From: Ignavibacteria bacterium
Lineage (GTDB): Bacteria; Bacteroidota; Ignavibacteria; Ignavibacteriales; Melioribacteraceae
Assembly (NCBI GenBank): GCA_027347545.1
Contig: DAIEQT010000309.1
Coordinates: 1 to 8,467 of the forward strand
Length of the DNA: 8,467 bases
Reading direction: 5' to 3'
The position numbers were made by a program, and so were the translations under genes. Shown one piece after another: positions 1 to 6,368 of this stretch. Each line of letters begins with the position of its first letter. Position 1 is the stretch's first letter. The notes below the pieces were generated by a model. That model was not told the origin of the DNA, made no database searches, and worked only from the letters and a program-made list of their open reading frames with translations.

Positions 1-1
1 A

Positions 2-433
2 GCACTCACTTCCGTTGGTTACCGCTTCCCAATAAAATCAGTTTTAATTTCTTCAGGAACAATTGAATCGAAATCCGAATTACTTGAACCGATGCGCCAG
101 ATGATGAAACAAGGAATTAAATTTTATGCAACTTCCGGAACGGCTAAGTTTATGAATAGCAACGGTATTCCGGTAGAAACAATTGAGTGGCCGAACAACA
201 ATAAAAACTCAAATGCCGTCGAACTGATAAAATCTAAATCTGTTGATTTAGTAATTAACATTCCAAAGAACTTTCAGGAAGAAGAATTAACAAATGATTA
301 TTTGATTAGAAGAACAGCAGTTGATTATAAAATCCCGCTTATTACAAACCGTCAACTTGCTATGAGGCTTGCCGAAGCCATTACAAACAAGGACCCGTTG
401 AACCTAGACGTAAAAAGCTGGGACGAATATTAA
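2..433 (+). CDS. carB: Carbamoyl-phosphate synthase large subunit, C-terminal fragment (5' end outside window)
   Basis: This is the last 143 codons of a gene whose start lies upstream; the frame is open from base 2. The visible part matches the methylglyoxal-synthase-like allosteric domain that closes the CarB large chain. It has FPIKSVLISSG at the domain entry, FYATSGTAKF followed by NGIPVE, then VDLVINIPKN, and DYLIRRTAVDYKIPLITN near the end. In the family, CarB makes carbamoyl phosphate from bicarbonate, ammonia and ATP for pyrimidine and arginine synthesis in the cytoplasm, and this domain binds effectors such as UMP or ornithine. The ATP-grasp domains are not in the window. The gene ends in TAA at 431-433 with no hairpin terminator after it, so transcription may continue into the downstream leader ORF and response regulator. 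A free-standing methylglyoxal synthase is unlikely, because the chain continues upstream and ends with a CarB-like VKSWDEY tail. Confidence 0.86.
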   Translation, partial: ALTSVGYRFPIKSVLISSGTIESKSELLEPMRQMMKQGIKFYATSGTAKFMNSNGIPVETIEWPNNNKNSNAVELIKSKSVDLVINIPKNFQEEELTNDYLIRRTAVDYKIPLITNRQLAMRLAEAITNKDPLNLDVKSWDEY

Positions 434-447
434 GAGGTAATAGAGGG

Positions 448-510
448 ATGAAATTTTTCTTAAGAAAGTTTCTTCGTATTTTAGCATGCAAAAATATAGG
501 GGAGGATTAA
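448..510 (+). CDS. Possible 20-residue leader peptide, junction with the response regulator start
   Basis: A short ORF runs from ATG 448 to TAA 508-510. It encodes a cationic, hydrophobic peptide beginning MKFFLRKFLRIL and ending KNIGED. A purine-rich tract lies upstream, with GAGG at 434-437 (10 bases before the ATG) and GAGGG at 443-447 directly before it. Its stop shares one base with the start codon of the response regulator (TAATG, 508-512), an arrangement common in translationally coupled pairs. The Shine-Dalgarno sequence of the response regulator lies inside the last codons of this ORF. It is too short to judge by homology. It could be a real leader peptide, a small membrane-active peptide, or chance. 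The position and junction are seen directly; function is not known. Confidence 0.3.
   Translation: MKFFLRKFLRILACKNIGED
456..474. promoter_or_regulatory. Overlapping palindromes upstream of the response regulator
   Basis: TTTCTTAAGAAA (456-467) is a perfect 12-base palindrome. Its right half pairs again with the next bases as AAGAAA-G-TTTCTT (462-474). The site lies inside the possible leader ORF, about 40 bases before the response regulator start. It could be an operator or an RNA switch between two pairings, but AT-rich palindromes this short also arise by chance, and it is not a terminator because no U tract follows a stable stem. Confidence 0.2.
499..505 (+). promoter_or_regulatory. Shine-Dalgarno sequence fixing the response regulator start
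   Basis: GGGGAGG ends four bases before ATG 510. It is the strongest ribosome binding site in the window and favours ATG 510 over the in-frame ATG at 486, which would put this site inside the coding sequence. Confidence 0.7.
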
Positions 511-908
511 TGACGGCTTCAAAATTGCCGACTATATTGATAGTTGAAGATGATTTAGAAAATCAAAAGTTTTTGAAAATTTTCTTGAAAAAATTTTTCG
601 AAGTTGAACAATGCGACAACGCCGAAGATTGTTGTAGAATCTTGGACACGCATCCTGTTGACATAATTCTCATGGATATTTCTTTGAAAGGAACCAAAGA
701 TGGTTTACAGCTTACCAAAGAATTAAAATCTCACCCCGAATTCGGTTCACTTCCCATAATCGGACTTTCGGCACACGCATTCCAAAAAGATAAAGATAAT
801 GCTTATAATGCCGGCATAGATTGCTTTATGACTAAACCCGTAGATGCAAAAGTACTGCTTGAAACTTTACTAAACTCTTTGGCAGAGTGTAACAAGAAAA
901 CCAAGTAA
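510..908 (+). CDS. Stand-alone receiver-domain response regulator (CheY/DivK/Spo0F-like)
   Basis: The 132-residue product is a single receiver (REC) domain with no output domain. The acidic pair D14-D15 (ILIVEDD) should bind magnesium. D56 in IILMDISLKG is the expected phosphorylation site. S87 in GLSAHAF takes the place of the usual switch Thr/Ser. K109-P110 in MTKPVD is the conserved lysine with its cis-proline. All key residues are present, so the domain should be active. Such proteins receive phosphate from a histidine kinase, often a hybrid kinase, and act by protein contact in phosphorelays or motility control; no kinase or phosphotransfer protein is encoded in this window, so the partner is unknown. 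The start at 510 is chosen because GGGGAGG lies four bases upstream. An exported protein gene follows 67 bases later on the same strand with no terminator between, so the two may be co-transcribed. Confidence 0.9.
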   Translation: MTASKLPTILIVEDDLENQKFLKIFLKKFFEVEQCDNAEDCCRILDTHPVDIILMDISLKGTKDGLQLTKELKSHPEFGSLPIIGLSAHAFQKDKDNAYNAGIDCFMTKPVDAKVLLETLLNSLAECNKKTK

Positions 909-966
909 AATAATATAGATGTAACATTTGCGCCTCTTTTTCCGTCTAATGATTAGAACAATTCTT

Positions 967-970
967 GGAG
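967..970 (+). promoter_or_regulatory. Shine-Dalgarno sequence for the exported protein
   Basis: GGAG lies five bases before ATG 976. It supports that start over the in-frame TTG at 928 and ATG at 949, which would add residues ahead of an already complete signal peptide. Confidence 0.55.
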
Positions 971-975
971 TATTT

Positions 976-1935
976 ATGTCTAAAAAAATTATGCTGTTAA
1001 TTTTATTTTCACTAATGATGTTAAGCTCACCATTAGTAGCTCAAGTGGTTGATTCTACTGAGAGCGAAGACGATGAAGAATTTTTTGAAAGGAAACATGA
1101 CCGATGGTGGAGAAACTGGGAAGATGCGGAATGGTTAGATTGGGAGTTTAACGGAACTCCTTTTATTGAAGGTAATTATGGCATTGGCGTTGTAAAAAAC
1201 AAAAACATGTTTTATGATTTTAAGAGAGTCGGTTTGGCGGAAGTTAAACTTGGGTACGCCAGCCGCGAAGATTTCTTCGAGAAAAAAATTATTGAATTCA
1301 GTGATAAGTACTTTTTTATTTCGCGTCTTGGCTCAGACATATTAGAGACCGACCCCAAAATAAACGAACTCCGTTCCGAAATGTGGCGTTTCGGATTTGC
1401 TAAACGTACCGGATATGGTTATAAACTTGGTGAACTTTACATTATGCCTTATCATGCTTCCGGTTTTGTTTGGTCCAGGCTTCACATGAAAGATTTTCCG
1501 CCTTCTGTTTGGCCGGCTGTTTATCCTCCTCTTCCAGGACAAATAGTAGCTGGAGCGGACAGAGAATTTCTTGATCGTTTAAACAATACCTTCCGTTTTG
1601 GAACTACTGTGGAAAGCGGGATCAATTTCGACATAGCTTCATCTGTTGGAATTAATGTTGGTTACGAAGCAACGGTTGTTTTTCCTCGCCACTTATTCTG
1701 GAAACACTTAGGCAGTATGGTTATAGAAGGCGCTGGAATGGGAATGCTCGACCATTTCATAAATGAGATTAGTGATTCATCACCGCTTTCGGTTCCTTTC
1801 GTAAATTTTATTTTGAAAGGTGCTTACAGCTATGCATTCCATTCATTGAAAAAAGACAAAATGAATTGGCCGTTTAATACGGAAACCCCGTTAACTTATG
1901 AAACGATAAAATTTGGTTTGACTTTTACTTTCTAG
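976..1935 (+). CDS. Exported, probable outer-membrane beta-barrel protein of unknown function
   Basis: I do not recognise the family of this 319-residue protein. It opens with a clear signal peptide: positive MSKK, a hydrophobic core (IMLLILFSLMMLSSPL), and a likely signal peptidase I site at LVA|Q after residue 22. The mature N-terminus is strongly acidic (EDDEEFFE, residues 31-38) and is followed by a tryptophan-rich stretch with WW and WLDW between about residues 43 and 57. The rest has many short segments rich in aromatic and glycine residues, such as GINFDIASSVGINVGY. The chain ends in KFGLTFTF, with alternating hydrophobic residues and a terminal phenylalanine, which is the usual C-terminal signature of outer-membrane barrels. 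Function is unknown; a barrel in the outer membrane is inferred. It ends just before a strong terminator, so it is probably the last gene of its transcription unit. Confidence 0.75.
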   Translation: MSKKIMLLILFSLMMLSSPLVAQVVDSTESEDDEEFFERKHDRWWRNWEDAEWLDWEFNGTPFIEGNYGIGVVKNKNMFYDFKRVGLAEVKLGYASREDFFEKKIIEFSDKYFFISRLGSDILETDPKINELRSEMWRFGFAKRTGYGYKLGELYIMPYHASGFVWSRLHMKDFPPSVWPAVYPPLPGQIVAGADREFLDRLNNTFRFGTTVESGINFDIASSVGINVGYEATVVFPRHLFWKHLGSMVIEGAGMGMLDHFINEISDSSPLSVPFVNFILKGAYSYAFHSLKKDKMNWPFNTETPLTYETIKFGLTFTF

Positions 1936-1940
1936 ACATA

Positions 1941-1969
1941 AAAAAATCCCGCTCCTGCGGGATTTTTTT
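1941..1969. terminator. Bidirectional rho-independent terminator between convergent genes
   Basis: A perfect 12-base-pair stem (AAAAAATCCCGC at 1941-1952, GCGGGATTTTTT at 1957-1968) encloses a TCCT loop. A run of seven T (1963-1969) follows on the plus strand and a run of A on the left gives U on the minus strand, so it can stop transcription from both sides. It starts five bases after the stop codon of the exported-protein gene, and the stop codon of the minus-strand GH13 gene (1968-1970) sits in its right edge. Confidence 0.93.
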
Positions 1970-3446
1970 ATAATGAAAAGATATGTGCTTGCCAGGGTTT
2001 TAGTTCTACATACAAACCCAAACTATGAACTTCCTCAGCAGATCTATTGTACTTTATTTCGCTAAGCAAATCAGTAAGTAATAATTCTTCCAGATAGCCG
2101 GTTACATCAAGTTTAATTCTGCAACTCGAAAGAAACTCTGAATAGTTAATAATTACTACTCTGCGTTCATCGCGCAAACGCCATTCCCAAGCAAGAATAT
2201 TTTGATATGTGAAATTGGTTTCCCATGAAGGAATAGGTGTTAGAATCTTCCAAATTCCCTCTTTGAAAACAGCGTATGAGCAAATCTTAAGAAGCTTTAC
2301 ATAAAATTTTTTCAATTCATGATGAGTGTTTTCTTCCGGTTCACGGATTAGTTGAACCGGGAGTTTTATCCGCTTCCCATCAAACTGCCCATCGTGATAA
2401 AATCTCATGCCTTGAATTGTAGAGATTGCGATTGCCGCGGCTTTCGATTTCTCCTTGCTTAGCACACTAATAATTCTTTCCTCGTCATGGTTCTCTATAA
2501 AACGAATTGATTTTTTCTGGAAAGAATTTTCCGCGTGAAGATGCTCGGTTATTTCTCTAGTATAAGAATGCTTTAATCGGTCTGTTAACCGCTTATCATA
2601 CGTGTAATCAAAACCAAGCTGCTGAAGTTTCCATTCCAAATCCCAATAGGCTTCGGCAAGGAACAAGAAATCAGCATGTTTATTTTTAACTGCCGAAATT
2701 GCATCACTCCAGAATTCTGTTTTAAAGTTTTGCAAGCAGGATTCCGACAATACTCCGGCCCATGTGTTTTTGAAAACATTATTCAACACAAGCATCGCCA
2801 TATCACACCGGGCTCCGTCGCATATTTCTGTGAGTTTAAGCAGTGTTTGTATTAAATACTCTTTTGCCTCATTGCTACAAAAATTCACCTGTACTGTGTC
2901 CTGCCAAGCCGGAAAGAAAGGATCGCGCCCGTGAGCAAAATATTCTACCTTGTCAATCCTCGGTTGGAAAAAAGTGTGCGGCTCGTTGCGAAATGTTTGT
3001 CCGCTTACTTGCAGAAACAATTCCGGATTTGTTTGTATTAACGATGAGCCCGCACTAAAATGGTTTGGCACGAAATCTAAAATCAGTTTTAAGCCAATTC
3101 TGTTTAGCGCAGCCTTAAGCCGAAGCAAGTCATCTTTTTTACCAAGAGATTCATTGATTTGGTAAACATCAATTGAATATGGCGATCCGGCAATATCTTC
3201 ACGCTTCCAATCCTTTAGAGCTTTAGAGTAGTTCTTCTTTAGGTTTTCTTCGAAGCAATATTTATCAATAATTGATTCGCACGTTTGCCAAATTCCCATT
3301 AGCCAGACATATTCAATTCCGAGTCCGGCTAATTCTTGCCAGTAGCTTAACGGAACATCTTTAAGTTTAGCTTTGTGGGTTGGTGTATCAAATCTTTTAA
3401 TCCAAACGCGGGTGTTAATTTCGTAGATGGATGGATTGTTTTGCAT
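1968..3446 (-). CDS. Alpha-amylase family (GH13) glycoside hydrolase, cytoplasmic
   Basis: The 492-residue protein carries all four GH13 signature regions in order. Region I is LILDFVPNH (D124, N128, H129). Region II is GARCDMAML with nucleophile D215 and R213. Region III is FLAEAYWD with acid/base E265. Region IV is FIENHDEER with H320 and D321. The catalytic set is complete, so activity on alpha-glucans or related sugars is expected; the exact substrate cannot be read from sequence. There is no signal peptide, so it should act on intracellular glycogen or maltodextrins. The N-terminal INTRVWIKRF, the YVWLMGIWQT segment and HGRDPFFPAW recall a group of about 490-residue GH13 proteins whose activity I do not know. 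A C-terminal beta domain closes the chain. The ATG comes only three bases after the dnaG stop and has no visible Shine-Dalgarno sequence, so co-transcription with dnaG and reinitiation are likely. It ends inside the shared terminator. Confidence 0.9.
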   Translation of the reverse strand: MQNNPSIYEINTRVWIKRFDTPTHKAKLKDVPLSYWQELAGLGIEYVWLMGIWQTCESIIDKYCFEENLKKNYSKALKDWKREDIAGSPYSIDVYQINESLGKKDDLLRLKAALNRIGLKLILDFVPNHFSAGSSLIQTNPELFLQVSGQTFRNEPHTFFQPRIDKVEYFAHGRDPFFPAWQDTVQVNFCSNEAKEYLIQTLLKLTEICDGARCDMAMLVLNNVFKNTWAGVLSESCLQNFKTEFWSDAISAVKNKHADFLFLAEAYWDLEWKLQQLGFDYTYDKRLTDRLKHSYTREITEHLHAENSFQKKSIRFIENHDEERIISVLSKEKSKAAAIAISTIQGMRFYHDGQFDGKRIKLPVQLIREPEENTHHELKKFYVKLLKICSYAVFKEGIWKILTPIPSWETNFTYQNILAWEWRLRDERRVVIINYSEFLSSCRIKLDVTGYLEELLLTDLLSEIKYNRSAEEVHSLGLYVELKPWQAHIFSL

Positions 3447-3449
3447 TAG

Positions 3450-5330
3450 TTACCAATCAAGTTCATTTTTAAATTTTAGTCCTAGCAGAGCTTTTCTATC
3501 GTCTTGCAATTCGCGGTTACGTTGCAGTAGTTCTATGTGAAGCCGTTCATCTTTCGAGTCCGACATAATCTGATTATTGCGCTTAATCTCTTCTTCAATC
3601 TGAAATATCTGAAAGCTTCTCACTGTTTCTACCGCATGTTCAAAAGTATCTTTTTCAATTTTGCCGGTAAAAGAAAGATCATCCCATTTTTTACTGATTG
3701 ATTCATCGCTCAAAGTCAGCTTCATTACAAAATTCTTTAACTCGCTGGATTCAATTTTCTCCACTATATCCGCCGGAGAATATTTCCCATCATTCCAGCC
3801 ATCGTGAACAAGCTCGGCAAGTTTCATGTAGTTCATATTCACAAAACTTTCAACCGCAACATTATCGAAAATGTAGCCGAGAATTTTTTCTTCTCCGCTA
3901 AAGAGTAACCGGACAAGTTCTTTCTCGTTTGGATTTTCATTAGCCGGTTTCGCTGCTAAATTCAATTGCGAAGCTGTAGCAGTCGCTTCAATTCTTGCCG
4001 CTTGTCTGTTAGATTGCACTTCAACTTGAGTTTTGTTCTGAGCAAGAGCAGTATTCAATTCCGATTCGATTAACTTTTCCCGCAAACCGAATTTCTTGGA
4101 GATTGTTTTCATCAATAGATTGCGCTTAAGTTCATCGTTAACCAGCGCAAGTGTTCTTACAAGTTCGCGGATTGCCTTTGTCATCTCTGCTGGGTCTTCG
4201 AACATTCCCAACTGCTCAAATTGCGAAGTTTGATACTCAAGAAAATTAACAGCTTTGTTTACTTCTTCATCAAAACGTTCTTTACCAAATTTATTTATAA
4301 ACGAATCGGGATCCTCTCCTTTGGGCAGTGCAATTACTTTTACTTCAAAATTTTGTTTCAGCAATAGTTCAATACTTCGCAGCGCGGCTTTTTGCCCGGC
4401 AGAATCCGCATCGAACAAAACAAAAATATTTTTTGTGAAGCGTGAAAGAAGTTGAATTTGCTCATCGGTTAAAGAAGTACCTGAAGAAGCAACAACATTT
4501 TTAACTCCGGCTTGATAAAGTGAAACCAAATCCATGTAGCCTTCAACAAGAATTGCACGGTCTAACTTTCTAATTTCATCTTTAGAATGGAATAAGCCGT
4601 AGAGCGATTTTCTCTTAGAATAAATTTGTGATTCCGGCGAGTTTAAGTACTTGGCAACGTTATCATTCTTTTCAAGTATTCGTCCGCCAAAAGCAATTAC
4701 TCTTCCGTTTGGAGAAAAGATTGGAAAGATTACGCGCGCGCGGAACTTATCGTAATATTCGCCACGCTCGTTTGTATCAATCAGCCCAAGATGTTTTGCG
4801 TTTACCAAATCAACTTTATTCTGCTTTGCATGATCGAGAAAATGATTCCAGCCAAACGGCGCAAAGCCAATTCCGAAACTTCGCTGTGTTTGATGTTTAA
4901 TTCCGCGGTGCTTTAAATATTCGCGCGCTACTTCAGCTTCCGGGCTCTTAGCAAGATGTTCGGAAAAGAAACGGGCGGCAAGAACATTTATATCATAGAA
5001 AACTTCAAGTTCGTTTTGCTTGTCACTCGGCGATTCTTCCATCTGAATTTTAATGCCAAGATGATCAGCTACTTCTTCAACAGCTTCAACGAACGAAATA
5101 TTTTTGAACTCCATCAAGAACTTAAAAACGTTTCCACCATTCCCGCAGCCAAAGCAGTGGTAAATCTGCTTATCCTCACTTACAGTAAATGAAGGAGTTT
5201 TCTCCTGGTGAAATGGACAAGACCCGATAAAATTCTTACCACGCTTTCGCAATTGAACATAGCCGCCGACTAGATCAACAATATCTGCCGCGTTACGAAT
5301 CTCATCTATTTTGGTTTCGGAAATGCGCAT
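3450..5330 (-). CDS. dnaG: DNA primase DnaG
   Basis: DnaG makes the short RNA primers for chromosome replication and works with the replicative helicase. Counting from the chosen start, the 626-residue protein has an N-terminal CHC2 zinc-binding domain (C38 and H41 in SCPFH, C59 and C62 in CFGC), then the catalytic core with YDKFRARVIFPIF. The Toprim domain follows, with E263 in LVEGYMD and D307/D309 in LFDADSAG, plus GEDPD. A C-terminal helical region of about 150 residues fits the helicase-binding domain. Length and motifs are typical of a complete primase. The start is uncertain. ATG 5330 gives MRISETKIDEIR, the usual beginning of the family; an in-frame ATG at 5351 and a GTG at 5354 would add seven or eight residues. 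None has a clear Shine-Dalgarno sequence. The gene lies just after the HNH nuclease and just before the GH13 gene on the same strand. Confidence 0.97.
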   Translation of the reverse strand: MRISETKIDEIRNAADIVDLVGGYVQLRKRGKNFIGSCPFHQEKTPSFTVSEDKQIYHCFGCGNGGNVFKFLMEFKNISFVEAVEEVADHLGIKIQMEESPSDKQNELEVFYDINVLAARFFSEHLAKSPEAEVAREYLKHRGIKHQTQRSFGIGFAPFGWNHFLDHAKQNKVDLVNAKHLGLIDTNERGEYYDKFRARVIFPIFSPNGRVIAFGGRILEKNDNVAKYLNSPESQIYSKRKSLYGLFHSKDEIRKLDRAILVEGYMDLVSLYQAGVKNVVASSGTSLTDEQIQLLSRFTKNIFVLFDADSAGQKAALRSIELLLKQNFEVKVIALPKGEDPDSFINKFGKERFDEEVNKAVNFLEYQTSQFEQLGMFEDPAEMTKAIRELVRTLALVNDELKRNLLMKTISKKFGLREKLIESELNTALAQNKTQVEVQSNRQAARIEATATASQLNLAAKPANENPNEKELVRLLFSGEEKILGYIFDNVAVESFVNMNYMKLAELVHDGWNDGKYSPADIVEKIESSELKNFVMKLTLSDESISKKWDDLSFTGKIEKDTFEHAVETVRSFQIFQIEEEIKRNNQIMSDSKDERLHIELLQRNRELQDDRKALLGLKFKNELDW

Positions 5331-5360
5331 TTGAATTCGCGATAAAAACATCACTAAATA

Positions 5361-6368
5361 TTAAAAGTTTAGTTCCCAACCACGAATAATGTTGGCTTGT
5401 TTTATATTTTCAACATGAGGACGATCATTAATCGCTGCGGGGAGAATAATATATGGACGCAAATATTTAACAAAGTCTTCAGCACCGCCAGCCAGCTTTA
5501 TTTCTACTAACTTTTCTATTTTTTTGTGGTGGTGAACTATTTTATATTCTTCTGTTATAGTTATTAAGCTTCGGTCGAACGCACGATGATGCAATGCGCA
5601 AAGAGCTATTCCGTTACACGTTTCGTCTGTACTTTTTTCATAGCTAACAGGCAAAATATGTGCTGCGTCAACTAACTTTAATTGCAAACCACAGAAAGCG
5701 CATTTATTCGAGTAGGCACTTAAAACTCTTGCTTTAAAACCATTGTCGCGTACCTTTTTCGAAATATTCGATATCGCAATACGTCTTGAAGCCGATGCTT
5801 TTTGAATTAAATGATCGTTAATAAAGCCGGGTTTACTTGCAATATCTTCGAGTATTTCTAAATCTTTTTTTGATTCTCCAAAAGAATGGAGCGTTTCAAA
5901 ATTCTTAATATACTCAACGAAGAAGTCCTCTCGAAATGCAACGGCTATTTCCTTACTCTCTTTTGTCCATGTTGCGAAACCATCTATATATGCTTTGCGT
6001 AAAGCAGCCTCCCTAATTTGTATAGATGGGGAAAATCCAAGTTGTCCAAGATGTTTGTTTATATCAAAACCCGCAAAGACATTCCCTTCATCCCACCATC
6101 CTAGAATAATCGTCTTAGCTCCAATTTCCTTTTCGAATTGTTCAACTCCGGTAATTTGTATTCTATATTCATCAGATGGTCTTGCCGCACCACCGCCGTG
6201 GGTTAGTCGCCAAACATAGATTTTTATATTATAGCTCTCAGTAGCATTGTAAACTTTCAATCTAAAAGGATGATATTTAGGATCTGAGAGATAGAATACT
6301 TCCCATCCGTCTCCATTTATTGAAGAAACAATTTTCTCTAATAAATTATACTTCTGATGTCTAGGCAC
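5361..6368 (-). CDS. HNH endonuclease, probable type II restriction enzyme
   Basis: The 335-residue protein has an HNH nuclease domain in its C-terminal third. It shows C223-x2-C226 (CAFCG), DAAHI with H237, then NGIALCALHHRAFDRSLITI with N252, C257 and H260-H261, close to the HNH_2 type pattern. The nuclease is therefore probably intact and metal-dependent. The N-terminal 150 residues, with IYVWRLTHGGGAARP, DEYRIQITGV and IILGWWDEGNVFAGFD, belong to no family I can name with certainty; in such enzymes this part usually recognises DNA. The gene begins with GTG at 6368, eight bases inside the methyltransferase gene, with AGGGAAG four bases upstream (minus strand). No later Met offers an early alternative. 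The overlap and order support a restriction partner of the methyltransferase. A modification-dependent nuclease is possible but less likely next to a cognate-looking methyltransferase. The target site cannot be read from sequence. Confidence 0.8.
   Translation of the reverse strand: MPRHQKYNLLEKIVSSINGDGWEVFYLSDPKYHPFRLKVYNATESYNIKIYVWRLTHGGGAARPSDEYRIQITGVEQFEKEIGAKTIILGWWDEGNVFAGFDINKHLGQLGFSPSIQIREAALRKAYIDGFATWTKESKEIAVAFREDFFVEYIKNFETLHSFGESKKDLEILEDIASKPGFINDHLIQKASASRRIAISNISKKVRDNGFKARVLSAYSNKCAFCGLQLKLVDAAHILPVSYEKSTDETCNGIALCALHHRAFDRSLITITEEYKIVHHHKKIEKLVEIKLAGGAEDFVKYLRPYIILPAAINDRPHVENIKQANIIRGWELNF

Noticed and set aside
486..509. Earlier in-frame ATG for the response regulator
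   Set aside because: It would add eight residues ahead of a normal receiver domain and bury the strong GGGGAGG site, which is ideally placed for ATG 510.
434..509. tRNA or other stable RNA gene in the short intergenic gaps (also 909-975, 7333-7448, 8078-8159)
   Set aside because: No cloverleaf arms, T-loop (GGTTCRA) or CCA-type ends are visible in any gap.
922..930. TAACATTTG as a promoter box for the exported protein
   Set aside because: It has one base too many between TA and TTTG, and no clear TTG element at the right distance.
928..975. TTG 928 or ATG 949 as the start of the exported protein
   Set aside because: The signal peptide is complete from ATG 976, which also has GGAG five bases upstream.
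1342..1542. Minus-strand open frame inside the exported protein gene
   Set aside because: It overlaps a well-supported gene, has arginine-rich low-complexity content and no recognisable domain; a shadow frame.
4628..4900. Plus-strand open frame of 90 codons inside dnaG
   Set aside because: It lies antisense to the catalytic core of a clear dnaG gene, with no motif or ribosome binding site.
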